Below, piece by piece: positions 32,961 to 45,560 of a DNA stretch of 64,000 bases. This stretch comes from Kryptolebias marmoratus (Eukaryota; Chordata; Actinopteri; Cyprinodontiformes; Rivulidae). Where the stretch lies: positions 11,188,225 to 11,252,224 of the forward strand of contig NC_051441.1 of the NCBI RefSeq assembly GCF_001649575.2, given 5' to 3'. A model generated the notes under the pieces. The model was not told the DNA's origin, did not search any database, and saw only the letters and a list, made by a program, of their open reading frames with translations. Both the position numbers and the translations under genes were made by a program. The stretch's first letter is position 1. The number at the start of each line of letters is the position of its first letter.

Positions 32961-35900
32961 GTAAGTTTATTATGATGCACCGGCTCAGTCCTGTTTTCAT
33001 CATGTGTGACCAGAGCATCCGAAGCTGATCCGAATCCTCCAGTGAAAAGCTTTTCTTTCTCTCGGTGGTGCTGACAGATAAAAAACGCCTTATATTTCCC
33101 TCCCCAATCACACAGCAAGATGCGGAGGAGATTATGTATCTCACAAATGCTTTGGGAAATGAAGACAAGCGGGGGGTTTGAGGGCCAGAAATCCAATCTT
33201 GCACTTGTGTGGAGCGGCAGTATCGGGTGCCGCGCCATGCCGTGCCACGCCGCTTGAAGGGCGCAGAGGATGCGAGGCCCGATGGCTGGCCTCGTCCCAC
33301 TGGGGAATTCAGAGTGCATTCTCCCCACAGCTGAAGGAAAAGCAGCTTTTGTCAAACCAGGGTGCGCCCATTGTCCCCTTTTGTTGTTTACTCTTGACTT
33401 GAGTTTCACCTTGTGCACGGCCCCACCAAGCCACGGGACAGCCATTGTTCCTGGGCCTGTAGACACCTTCTCTCTAACCCCCACCCACCCACCCTGAAGC
33501 GTCCTCGTCTCAGACGGCTAAGGTTGCTACTCGGTGTTTCTTCCTTGTCTCATTGTTTGAATTGTTTACCTGTTTTTTATTATTATTATTATTTTTTTTT
33601 TGTATATTCTTTGCAACCTAAGTACTTCTGCATACTTCGTGCTGTTTCAGCCGTTCATGCATCAAAACATTCGGCTCATTCAGGAGACGGGCGCCGTGAC
33701 TTTTACAATCCACAGCTTTTACGCTTTTCAAAATGTTTAACTTAATTCACAATCATAGAAATACATTCAGATCAGATTCTCTTTGAAATCTGCTGCAGAA
33801 TATCTGCTTTATCTGTACCTTTTTACGCTAGTTTTAGCTTTTAGCTACCATTCTGCTACTTTTAGCCTTTAGTTCCTCTGTTGCTACTTTAGCATTTAGC
33901 TAGCCTTTTGCGACTTTTAGCTTTCAGGTATCTTTTGCTTGCATGTTGCTACTTTTAGATTTTAGCTGGTGTTTTGCTACTTTTACATTGCATTTTACTT
34001 CTTTTAGCTTTTAGCAAGGGTTCTGCTCCTTTTAGCTTTCAGTTATTTTAGCTGTTAGCTGGTGTTCTGCCTGTTTTATCTTCAACAACTCAGCTTCAGC
34101 TTCTTTCAGCAGGCCTTTTCTCTGTTGTTTCTTTGGTTGTGAGCCGAGTGTCTGCAGGAGATGGAGGTACCGGGGTACACCGAGGAATTAAAGAACTCAA
34201 ACCGGGACATGTGGTTCTTGTTTGGGGTGCAGCGAGCGCTGGTAGGGGGGGTCTGGCTTCTCTTCGCTCCAACCTGCCTGTGGAATCTAAACACCCCACT
34301 GATCACTAAACAGCACGGATGCCTCTAATGCCCGACCCATACGGCCCAGAAAGGGATCAACAAAGCCGGCCGCACACACGTCTCTCAGAATCCAAACGTC
34401 AGAGGGGAAGTGTTTTCTTTCACTGGAGAACACGGGAAATGTAAAGACACAGTATCCCATGGCAAACGTTTTGTTTTCTCTTCGGATGAACGTATATTGC
34501 TGATATCCCAGATCGGGTTTCTGCGCGGTTGTAAAGCGTGGGTGGGAGCATTTTAACATGATGCCTCTGGGCTCTGTGGATTCACTGTATGAGCTGCAGT
34601 AAAGTTAGAACACATGAATACTAAACTACCACACGCCTTCAGACTGCTAGAACACACACACACAGTGTAAGGAGCTGCTTTAAACAGGCACACACACACT
34701 TATTTCAGGTTGCTTGGACAAAGACAAAATTTGTATAAAAGCAAGCGTATAGCTTCATGAATATAATAAAGGAAAACTACTAATGCCAATATCAAAATGT
34801 ATCCCTAACCTCCTGAAACAACTCAAAACTCTCAAACTGATGTATTGCAGACAATTGAAGGTTTATCACTTTCTTGTTTTTATCACTGATTATCTTTTTT
34901 TTTTTGTAACATTTCTAAATCAACAGTTAACAACAAGCGAACGTCCCGACCCCTTCCTCCTAACAAAAGGGTAGAAGAAGAAGAAGATGATCGCTGTGGT
35001 GCTCATTTCAAACGGAGCTGTTGTTCTGCATCTTTAACTCGGGACAGAAAGGGCTTCCAGGTCCCTCATGATCCAGCCTTACTGGCCAAACTCAGCCTGA
35101 CTTTTTTTTTATCCAGCTGAAGAAAATAAAGGACCTCTCTGATCCAGCCTATATATGTAGGTGGAGCTGTAGACTTCCACTTTAGCAGCATTAGCCTCCT
35201 GGTCGGCAGAGTTGTGAATGCTGTGAAGTCCTTTGTTAGCAGGAGAGAGAGCAAGTGAAGAAAGCCAACCCCACGAACAGGACAGTGATATCCTCTCAGC
35301 ATGCAGGACAACAACATTCATCTAATTAAAAGAACGTGACTATTTCTGTGCGTGACTATGCTTCAGTGTCGCAACAGCTGCAAAAAAATTAGGAACATTT
35401 GAGTATCTCCCAAAGACGAATAAAAAAAAACTGTAAACATCACAGAAGAGCAATCAGGGAAGTCATCGGGATTCTAGTTAGGAATGAGCGTGCAGATGCA
35501 GATAAGAAGGAAATGGTGGGATAATCAATAACAGGAACTCGCAGAGCACTGACACAACTTTGGACGTCTTCGAAACAAAACTTTTTCAAGGGCAAAGAAG
35601 TTGACTCAGTTGACCCAAAGACAGGCCGAGGAGGGAGAGGGGAGGCAGGAGAAATCTGTGATCCAGATGAAAAGGGGAAAAAAAAGAGCTGCAGTGCTTG
35701 TGTGTCCCTGGCTGGGTGTGGGTTAGAGCCGGAGTAAATAAACCCGCAGCTTAGCAGCACGTTTGATCTGTTCAACTACGAGACACTAAGTGGAGTAAAC
35801 AGAAAAATTAGTCCGGGTCAGCTACAGAGGACGCCTGTGGAGGGTGGGAGTGTTTAGAGCAAAGCTAGTTAGCTGTTCCAAGCTAAAAGCAAACAGACGA

Positions 35901-36520
35901 GGGGGGCAATGGGGGGGCTGGGGGGCTCACTATCCTCTGTGAGGACCAGTTTTCAGCACCTCGGCTTCAGTCTGTCATCACTGAGCTTTAGCTCTGCTGA
36001 AGCGAATTAGACAAGGATATTATTCTACCATCTCCACCTTTAGGACGGAGAAATGTTTATGTTGGCCGTCCTCAGAAAGACACACACACACAAAAAAGAT
36101 GTTTTCCTTTTGCTCCGACATTTCTTGGTGACTCCCGTGTTCCAGCAGCAAGGAGCTGAGAAGTAGTTTCCCAGTCAAACACAGCGAGTGAACCCATGGA
36201 AGGTCTGGTAAACGGTTTTACTCCGGATGCCCTACCTGACACAATCTGGGCTCAAACCCACAGCCTCGGGATTATAACACCACAGCACTGACCACGGAGC
36301 TACTGCGGCCCCAAAGTCAAAGAAGTAAAAGTTGCATTAAAAACATAACAAAGTGCCCAAAACTCTTTCTGTTATTGGAAATGCAGAGATGTTATTACTA
36401 AACTAATGTGGTCAAAAAGCCACACATCATGTTATAAAACTGAACTTTAAAGGTATAACAGTGGTTTAGAAAATGTTATTCTTCATATCTTTCCCATTTT
36501 TTTTTATCCATCCATCCATT
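32961..36520. other. Intergenic, no gene seen
   Basis: Contains a family D repeat (33560-34090), a GC-moderate unique-looking stretch at 34100-34560 and a G4-capable run at 35901-35925. A dispersed-repeat fragment lies near 36180-36315 ('ggttttactccggatgccct', '...actgaccacggagctactgc'), of a type I recall as common in fish. Confidence 0.5.
33560..34090 (+). repeat. Dispersed repeat family D, second copy with minisatellite tail
   Basis: Paralogue of 14225-14670: a T-rich stretch, 'gcaacctaagtacttctgca', 'cggctcattcaggagacggg', 'aaatacattcagatcag'. Then about 260 bases of degenerate units based on gctacttttagcttttagct follow. Confidence 0.6.
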
Positions 36521-36539
36521 GGCTTAAGCTTGCTCATGA

Positions 36540-37010
36540 TTTGGTTGCAGAAGCAAAACATTCAGGAGGGAAACCCAGACCTCCCTCTCCCCAGCAACAC
36601 TCTTCAGCTCCTCCTGGGGGATCCCAAGGTGTTCCCAGGTCAGAGAGGATACATAATCCCTCCAGACAGTGGGATGTGCCTGGAAAATCTCCCATGGAAG
36701 ACGTCCAGGAGGCACCCTAATCAGATGTTTGAACCTCCTCAGCTGACTCCTCATGGTGCAGAGGAGCAGCTGCTCCACACTGAGCTCCTCCTGCATGACG
36801 GAGCTCCTCACCTCAACCCTGAGGCTGAGCTGAGCCATCCCTACAGAGGAAGCCCCTTTCAGCCACTTTGTTCTTTTGGTAAAGATCTACATCTCCTGAT
36901 TATAGGTGAGAGTCGGAACATAGATGGAGCAATCAGCTTCTTCAGCAGCACTGTCATTGCTGTGGATGTGGGTTTATCTGCCGCTCCATCCTGCCAACAA
37001 ACACATCGAG
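36540..37010 (-). mobile_element. LINE reverse-transcriptase C-terminal fragment (decayed)
   Basis: The minus strand encodes QEELSVEQLLLCTMRSQLRR, FKHLIRVPPGRLPWEIFQAH, then WRDYVSSLTWEHLGIPQEEL and VAGEREVWVSLL. This is the typical C-terminus of a fish non-LTR retrotransposon RT protein (usual form REELGVEPLLLRIERSQMRW, GHLVRMPPGRLPGEVFRA). The open part is 36524-36838; upstream coding is broken. The truncated, old copy has no visible 3' tail. The exact clade is not determined. Confidence 0.8.
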
Positions 37011-37019
37011 GGTGTTGAA

Positions 37020-40000
37020 CTCCGACCCACCTTACTGTACGACAAAAGTTCTGGCTCTGCAGAACTGTCAGCCTGAAGTTGTTCAAAGGTTCGAGAACCC
37101 TCATGATCCTGGGGGCTGTGTTGTCTGGTAGGGTCTCCCACAGCAAGGTGGCATCAAGGTAGACTCAGGTCAGACTTAGACCAGAACAGGGAAACAAAGG
37201 AACCCTCCTAGAGCCAGACCTAAAGGTGGGAACTCACTGACTACCACCTGGTGGTCATGCTTTGGTTCTTCTGGCCCAAAAACACGTACAGAAGGTCGAG
37301 GCCAGATGTTGTATGAGTCGGGAGGCAGGCGAGAGCGTGGCCATAAACATACTGACTCCTGGTGTTATAAACTAGATAATCCATTATATCCACTTAAAAA
37401 ACAGTTGCAGTAATTTAGCCCCATTTAATATTTTAAAAGCAGCACCATCATAATAAAATAAAGGTTTTCCTGTAATAGAAATTTATTTTCATCTTCACCA
37501 ATAATAAACAATGCTCAGGCTTTCTATGTTGTTACTTGTTCGTTCACAAATCATGTTGGATTAAGAAAAATAAACTGATGTCGCTCCTTTATGAAGCAAT
37601 GAGTCCTTGTCACTGTCTAACCTGGAGGCTTCGGAGTTTGTTTTTCTCCCAGCAGCAGTCACAAATCACTCTCACTACCTAAATCAGAACAATTGGTTCT
37701 GAAATAAGATTCATTTTTGTCAGTTTTATATAAGAGCTTTTTTTTGGTTTCACATTGTAATAAGCTGAACTTCAGCAAAAAAAAAAAAATTTGCAGATTT
37801 TCATTGTTGTGACTTTCAAACAGGAAAAAAGGAACCTTTCATTAAGATAAAACAGATTGACACGTATTAGCTCGTGTGTGAGCCGAGTTCTTCATAAATG
37901 TTTTATAGCAGGATCACTTTTACAACAGTTTAAACTTTTGGCTAACCTGTAGATGAAAGCAGAGGTGCACAACACTCCATTTATCAGCCCCCTGACGCCA
38001 AACATCAGAAACATGGCGTTACTTTGGCGGACCTTGACTACCTTTGATTGCTCGTTACTTGGCTGAAAAAGGAGCACGTCAGGCGGAAGAATCTTAACAG
38101 CACGCCTCTGCCTGTGTTTTTTTTTTCGTTTTTTTTTCTTTCCCCCAGCCTTGAAGAAGTTAAAATTAGTCTTTTAAAAAGGCAGAATTCAAAGCTGGGA
38201 GCATGAAAAGGAGGGCAGAATGAAATGCCGGCACTGCGGTGTTAAAAGGGAGATGGGAGATGGGAGATGAGAGATCCTAGTGTCTGACTTTGGTGTGACT
38301 TCAAACGGCTGTGTTTAAAGCGGCAGGCCTTAATGCTGGCCTGATAGCAGGACTGTCATGTCTGTGTGACCTCCCACAGCTGGCCAGCCAGTGACACAGG
38401 ACTCATGCCGCGCATGTGTGTGTGTTGGTGTGTGTTTGCTGGTTTCTTGATGTCTGCATATAAGCTTGTTTGCCTTTTGAATGTTTGTGCGTCGGCACTC
38501 ATGTGGCTCTTGCTGTGTGTCTTGATGTGATTGTCTGTGTGCCCTTTAATGTTTGTGTTTTGATGTGTGTGTGTGTGTGTTTGCCTGAGCTCTGTGTGTG
38601 TGTGTGTGTGTGTGAGCTCAGAGGTTGAAGATCTAAGCCCGGCTCTGCCCTCTCTCCCTATGCACAGGGGTCTTTTTTTTTCCTTCTTGTTAAGATTCAA
38701 ACACTGATAGGCTTTGAACTGCAGCTGTGGACTCTGCAGTCGTTTCACCACTTTAGCTCAACCAGCTAAAGTTGCGCCGCCTGTCACACCATCGCCGCTG
38801 CAGCTACAGACCATCACACCAGCCACATTAACTGTGCAGCAGCAGGCGAAGGCATGGGGCTGCTTTTATAAAAGCAGGGATTTCACTTTGAAGTGGCAAT
38901 ACAGATAACTAGTCTGAACATAATGTCAGTCAGCTGAACGTTTGGTTTCAAAGACAGACATCATCAAATAAACAGCCTCTATACATCTGGTAGAGACAGT
39001 ATATGCATTAAGAGCTTCTGCATAGATGTGATCAGATTATCATACTTTCTAAAAATCTTCCCATATAGCACATTAATAATTGGAAAAAGCACGAGAACCC
39101 TGTAATTTCAGGACCTCTTTGTGAAGATTTTACAAAATACTTCTGGAAGGCATCAATGAGATCAGCTTGGAGGAGGTTTTCGTCCACAAATTTGGGGATA
39201 ATGTTGGATTTCCTCACACAAATTGCTTCAAGTTTGTCCCCAACATTTCTGTTGGATCAAGGTCAGGAGAAAACTTTCATTTTATCTGTTATTATTATTC
39301 TTTAGTAGAACAATTGAGAGCTTATGTTCTTTGTTTTGCTGCTTTACACTTTATCCCTGGTTGGCTTTAAAATGGTCCCATCTTTCCATAAACATTTACT
39401 CTCCTGAAGGAACATCTCAGCCCATTTGTCGTTTGGTTTTACTAAAATCCCAAATCAGTTTGAATTCCTCTGAATCCCTTTCTGTCCTTGTCAAGTATCA
39501 GACCTTTCTGCTTTTAGGGCGATCTTTGGTGGTTTTCAGTTTGCATTATCTGTGTTCAGAGTCTTTGGAAATGATTTTGTGACCCTTTTAGAGATTAAAA
39601 AGTAGAAGAAATGCAGACTGCCCGCAGCTTTGCATGCAAGGTTTTAAAGAAAGATCTTATCAGCCCAGTTAGCGCTCAGAGGACGTGTTGGCTAAGACTC
39701 TGAGCTACCACCACATCAATTTTGGCCTAATATCAGAGTTACAGATGCAGCTTGACACTGCAGTGCATCGAAGTTTAACAGAGACTTTTGTTTACCCCCA
39801 AATAACTGGATGTACGTTTAGCTCGTCTTTATAAATATGTGGCTCCTGACCTTAAAAAGTCCTAGTCCTTTGCCAGAATCAGATTCTGCTTTTAAATGAA
39901 CTGTTGATCTTACTAAATAAATGACCAAATATTTGTCCTAATTGTCCATTTGAGTTTTCTTTATCCACAATTATAGCACAAGTAAAACATCCTACAACAT

Positions 40001-41580
40001 TCTAGGTTGTGTTTATGCAGAAATAAATTAGGAGAGCTCATCTATTTATACAAAAGCATCTCATTTAAAACACTGTAGCTAAATACTATCAAAGGTTTTC
40101 GACGGCCTCACTTTCTCTTTCTCTGTTATCACCTCGCAGAGCTTTGTCGGTTTATTTTGCTCTTTCTTTCTGTCCCTCGTGTTCCTTCTGGTTCGTCTCT
40201 TATCTGTTGGAGCTGGCGGGCAATAAAAGGGCCGATCAGTCTCTTTTTCCTGCTCTTTAAAGTCCAACGGGTGGGAAACTGCTGAGAGCTGCTTTTCTTC
40301 TTTTGCACTCATTTCATCTCTGTTTCTTCTCAGGAGAAAGTACAGTCCAGTGCAGATGTTTTATATATATATGAAACACCACATCCACACAGTTGACACA
40401 CCTTTGCGTCCTTTGCTCCTGCACATTAAGGATGGATTTCCCTTGCAGAAAGCATCCTGCTGCGTCCATCCTCCTCGTTTTTGTTTGAAACTGGCCTTGC
40501 GTTTGCCTATCAGGTGACTGAATAAAAAGTTTACAGTGGACAAGTCCCGGCTCCTGATGGCGTGTCCGCTCGCTGGACAGCGGGAGAGCTCAGGAAACAT
40601 CGGGGGGACGCTCCTGTCACTCCCTGATCTCTGCTTTGATGAGCCACATCAAACAAATCCGTATCTGAACATCATTTTCAAAGGCAAAACTGGGGGGAGG
40701 CATTGGCATGTGTGTGAAAGATACACACAAAGACGCATAAACAGTCTTCTTGTATCACTGGCCTCGGCTGTTGATAAGGTTTTATTTTCTCTAAAGTACC
40801 AGATGTGGCAGAGTGTTGTGTATTTTGTGTTAATGCAAACTGTCAGGCAGAGATAATAGACTTCAGAAGTCATGTTAAGGCTCAGAAGTCTCTTCCGGGG
40901 CCGTTCGCAGACAGAGACGTAACTCCCGTTCTGTTTGTGGTGGTGAATTTGCATCACAGACGTCAGATTAAATGTTCTGGATTCAGTCCAGGTCATCATG
41001 TGCTTGCAAAGAATCTGTGAAGATAGAAACAGAGCAACACCGGAGTCTAACAGGCTAACTGGATTTGAATTTGAGCCACCGTTCATCTCATTCATATTTG
41101 ACTTCCTGTTTCCTTGTAGCTGTTGCCATTGTTGTGTCTGGATTCATCTGTTGGGTCCCCAGGCTCCTCGTCGCATTGTGTTGAAACAAAAGCTGCCAAC
41201 GAATCGCCTTTTTCCTGTGATGAAGATTTAATTTGTTTCTCTGATGGCACAAGTGGCGTATGTTTGCTCCCGTTGGTGTGTCTTAAGGTCAGGGACATAC
41301 GATTTTCAAAGAATCTCCTTGTGGTTCTGGAGCTGATGTAACACATAACCAGAAGGGAAAATACAGTTGTGCAGTGGGTCTTTGTTCTTTTCAGTCTTTC
41401 TCCTCTTTTTTGTGTTCCACGTTTCCCCGTCAACCTCCTCGGTCGTATTCCCTTTAAGTGTGTTTTTAAAGAAACACTTCAACAAAACAATATTTAAAAG
41501 TTTATCAATTACATCATATCAGTGTGCTATACTGAAATAATTCCTTATTATCTCCAATTCTCCTCCTCTAACCCTGGAAA
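37020..41580. other. Intergenic, no gene seen
   Basis: AT-rich spacer with TG microsatellites at 38564-38580 and 38592-38614 and T/A runs. Open frames here are short and show no domain or convincing splice sites. Confidence 0.5.
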
Positions 41581-41689
41581 CTCTGTTTAAAATTGGTGCA
41601 AGATCACCGCAGAAGAGTTTGTAAGAAGAATACACCTCTCACCAAGGAACTCAACCATCTATATTTTTTGCTTGTCCAAGGCCCAAGAG

Positions 41690-42420
41690 GGAAACTCAAT
41701 CGTCCCATTCTCACTTTACCAACACTTTCCAGCTCTAAGCAGCAAGAGAGGATGTATAATCCCTTCAGTGAGTTCTGAGTGAGTCTGGACTTGGAGGATG
41801 TGCCTAAAAGATGCCCAGTCATCTCAGCTGAGTCCTCAGGATCAGCACATTCCTGATGTTGGAGCTCCTTGGTCTACTGCCTAATCTGAGCCCAGCCACG
41901 CTGCAAAGGAAACTCATTTCAGCCGCTCATATCCGGGATCTCGTTCTTTACGTAATGATGCATATCTCATGACCATGGATGAGGGCTGGACCATAGATGG
42001 ACCAATAAATCAAGAGCTTTGTTTTTCGGCTCAGATCCTTCTTCTTCACCACCACAGACTGAAGCAACGCCCTCATTAGTGCAGACAAAGCCCTGATTCA
42101 TCCCAGATGTTCCTAAACCAGACACCCTCCTCTTCACAACTACGCTTCTTCAAACAGGATTGCAGACAAGGGGCAACCCTGGCGAAATCCAACCCACTCC
42201 AGGAATGAACTCAACTTTGTGTTAAGGATGTGGACACAGCTCTTGTTTTGGTTATGCAACTCAACACCTCCCCCCCACACAACCCCTCTGGGGAACACCA
42301 CTGTAAGCCTTCTTCAAGTTCACATAATACATGTGGACTGGGCAATCAAACTCCCACAAGTCTGTTAGCAGCTGTGCAAGGACAGGGATCTAAGTCCACG
42401 GTTCCAGGAGCTGGATGAAC
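41690..42420 (-). mobile_element. Second decayed LINE RT fragment
   Basis: At nucleotide level this matches the same LINE type read backwards. Blocks include 'aggaaactcatttcagccgc', 'tcatatccgggatctcgttc', 'tcatgaccatggatgagggc', 'gcaaccctggcgaaatccaa' and 'cacataatacatgtggactg', in the order expected for an RT domain on the minus strand. Many frameshifts and gaps; no usable reading frame remains. Confidence 0.7.
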
Positions 42421-44190
42421 GCCAGACACATCAAACACAACATGAAGACTGTTTCCAAAATGGTGTTTTGTGTGACACGTCCACGTGTCCATGCCTGTCA
42501 TGCATGTAATGTGTTGCTCTTCTCTCCACTGGTCCCCCCCCCACCAGTAACCAACCTCACTGTGTTCTCATGAAAGCGATCTGACTTGCTGTGCCGGCGC
42601 AGGGCCCCGGCTCGCTCATTAAAAATGCTAATATCTGCTGTTGGGTGTTTGACGCAGGACCCAGGCGCACATAGCAAGTCGAGGTTACCAAGGGTCTGTG
42701 TTATCCTTTGTTTGGGTCCCGAGATCGAAAGACACCCAACTGAGAAGCCTGACAGTCACAATTAATCATGTCAGGACTTCGGACCCCTTTCAACAGGCCC
42801 TGCTTTAATTAGCCAACAACGTTGACTCGCACAGAAAACCCACTGCACACACACACGCAAACGGAAAAGTACACATATTACATCCTCCTCCTTGCTGAGT
42901 GTCTTCATATGTGCATTAGATCTCCCAAGCTGTCTGATGTGTGTGACCTAATTACTGTGACATAATGCTAAATAACGAGAGTCAGATGGGTGTGTGTTCG
43001 ACAGAGAAGCATTTGCTACAATCGTGCGAGCTTCTGATCACTTTTATTCTCCTGATGCAACGCAGTCTTGCTTTAAAACGATGACAGAGAAAGTGTGTTT
43101 GTGTCTGTGTATATTTTGGTTGACATCATGTTAGGAAAGCGAGTCTAACAGATGAAAGCTGTGATGATGCTGTACAAAACTGCAGCAACAGATTTAAATT
43201 TTGGTCTGAATCTTTTTTGATTTCAGATTATGAGTTCATAGATGTTTATGACCATAAACTGAGACTGATTTATTTTTCTTCCAGTAACTTGCAAATATAA
43301 ATCTTTTAATATGATACTCTGATTAGTTTAGAAATGCTTTCATTTGTAGTAGTCTAGGAAAAGCCTGGCCTTTGATTGCATGGAGAAATTCTTCACATGT
43401 ATCTTCATGTTGTCATACAGAAACGAAAGTCATAAACTTTACTGTAACGTCTGCTTTTAGATGCCAAAGGTGCTTCAGTTATCATGATTTACTCAAACAG
43501 GAAAACACACAATAGCACAGGACAATTTACAAATCATTTATATCATTATGTTTTAGTAGTTTCAGTGAAATCTGTCCAGTGGTTCATGAGATATTTTGCT
43601 AAAAGACAGAGTTGACCCCAATAGTTAATGGCAAAGTTTTAAACACAGATCTGGTGTGATCTGTCAGCATCCAGAGTATGTGTTGGGGATGACCCTCAGC
43701 TACTACCACACCAGACTTTAGCCCAATATCTGTACAACTGCTTGAGTTATAGCTATTTCCTGTATGTGTGTGCTCAATCTAATAAGCGTTGGCAGCCATA
43801 TTGAATTGGGTTGACTCTGAAAGGAAATTAATTCTAGATGCACATCCAGTGATTATTTTCTGAGAGTTTGACTAAAATCTGTCAAATGGTTCATGAAATA
43901 TTTTGCTAACACAACAGACAAACACAGGCAAAAAAAGATTACTGCATGCCTTTTGTTGGTGGGTGATAATAATATTGTGATATATTGTGAAACCATCATT
44001 TTATACTGCCTAGCACTAAAAGAAAGTCTGGAAAAATCTGTATTTATGGAAATGCTAAAAGCTAAAACTCAATGGTTGTTAGCTTTGGGGTTTGGAGCAG
44101 CAAAGCATGACAGAAAGCTAATTTAGTACTAAAGAGAAGAAGAACAATCCAGCTTTTAATCAACCACATTCTGTATGTTTTACAACCGGA
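42421..44190. other. Intergenic with family A copy; possible conserved element at 42580-42850
   Basis: 42580-42850 looks unique and contains CTTTGTTTGG and two TAATTA-like cores. 43555-43925 is a minus-orientation family A copy. No gene seen. Confidence 0.45.
43555..43925 (-). repeat. Family A repeat, minus orientation
   Basis: Contains 'ccagtggttcatgagatatt', 'ttgctaaaagacagagttga', 'ctcagctactaccacaccag', 'aatatctgt' and then a second unit with 'tggttcatgaaatattttgc'. It is therefore about one and a third units, the reverse complement of the tandem block in axin2 intron 2. Confidence 0.75.
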
Positions 44191-44194
44191 GCAA

Positions 44195-44470
44195 ACGGGA
44201 CCCGGCACTCCATCGCTGCGCAGACCTGTCATCCTCTGAAAACATTTGGCGAGCTCTCAGGCAAGAATGGGGAAACATTTCGCTTTCAACACTACAAAAA
44301 CTGGCCTGCTCAATTTCCCAACACTTTCAGTGTGCTGCAGAACAAAAATAAATAAAAAAAGAAAAAGAAAGTGATGCAACTAAGTGGTAAACATGCCCTT
44401 CTTCCAGCTATTCTTCTCAATGTGCTGCTGGCATCAAATTCAAAATGAGCAGATGTTTTCTCCACGAAGC
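44195..44470 (+). mobile_element. Tc1/mariner-like transposase 3' remnant
   Basis: Reads ENIWRALRQEWGNISLSTLQ, then KLACSISQHFQ, and after a low-complexity interruption GDATQW-like DATKW, followed by 'taaacatgcccttcttccag' and 'gctgctggcatcaaattcaa', 'aatgagcagatgttttc'. This is the 3' coding end and 3'UTR of a fish DNA transposon family I recognise (usual ...LRQEWGNISLAKLQQLASSV). Decayed and 5'-truncated. Confidence 0.65.
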
Positions 44471-44703
44471 GATTGCATGTGTTCTAGTTTGACTTAGGTC
44501 TAAGTGTTTGGGAAATCACGGCAGACTCAGAAACTTTTCGGAAAACATATGCGCACAGTTTCACAGAGAATGTGTTTAGAATATTTCTGCGCTGTTTTAT
44601 TTAGTGTCTCTACAGACTTTAAGTGGAATTCAGTGCAGGTTGGCTGATGTAAAGCTTCCCCCAGGAGATGAGTGGCTCTTTGTTCCAAACTTGGGAATCC
44701 GTG

Positions 44704-44727
44704 GCACACACACACACACACACACAG
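44704..44727. repeat. (CA)n microsatellite
   Basis: About 11 CA units in intergenic DNA. Confidence 0.9.
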
Positions 44728-45474
44728 CAGGCTCAACTCACAACAATACCTGAGCATACCCTCCCCCTTTTCATGCTGTCATTCTTTGCTTTATTTTGTG
44801 TATTCTTAGCTTCCCCAGCCCTGAACGCTTGGCTGAAACCTGTGTGGCTTCGTCATCATCTGCTGTCCTCCACACTAGTCCTGTTCTCACTTCAGAGCGG
44901 GGCAGGCTCTTGTTTGCTATGACTCCTGACAGCAGAGCAGCTTGGTTGGAAAGGTGGCTCAGAGGAGACAGCATGTGTATGTACACGCTCGAATGAATGT
45001 AATTAGTTACTGCGAGGGAGCGGCAAAGGCAGTGGGTTGGGATGAAGCAATCTGGTAGGTGTCTTCCTCCCGTCGCCTCCTCCTTCTCCTTCTCTGGTGC
45101 CACACGTCGGAGGGGGGGGGCAGGAATGCAGGAAAATGGGGAAACAACAACAGAGAATGTCCTTTTCCCTGGAGCGATCTGCAAGGCTTAGATTACTAAA
45201 TGAACACACGTCTTTGTAGCGGGTCTACCTCTTGTCTCACCTCTGCGTCAGCTCTGGGGCCTGGCTCGGGTTTGGGCTTGGCACAACTTCCACCTTTTTA
45301 AAAAAATTAATAAGAAATCTACAAATTCTTGAGCCTTTGAGGAAGCATTTCAGATTTTAAGACGGCTGCTGAAGGTCACATGGGTGTGAAACAGTGATCA
45401 GAACCATCAGCAGGCAGACAAATCACGAACATTTACAAAGGCCAATTAGGGGAAAACAACAAACCGATTAAAGG

Positions 45475-45560
45475 CTGAGTATTCCCTGAAGGACTGCATA
45501 TCGCCCGCCGCCTCTCGTGCCAGTTTTAGACTAAGATCATCTTATGTAAAGAAATGACAG
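45475..45560 (-). repeat. Family A terminus, minus orientation
   Basis: 'agtattccctgaaggactgc', 'atatcgcccgccgcctctcg' and 'agactaagatcatcttatg', the same order as at 30656-30745. Confidence 0.65.
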
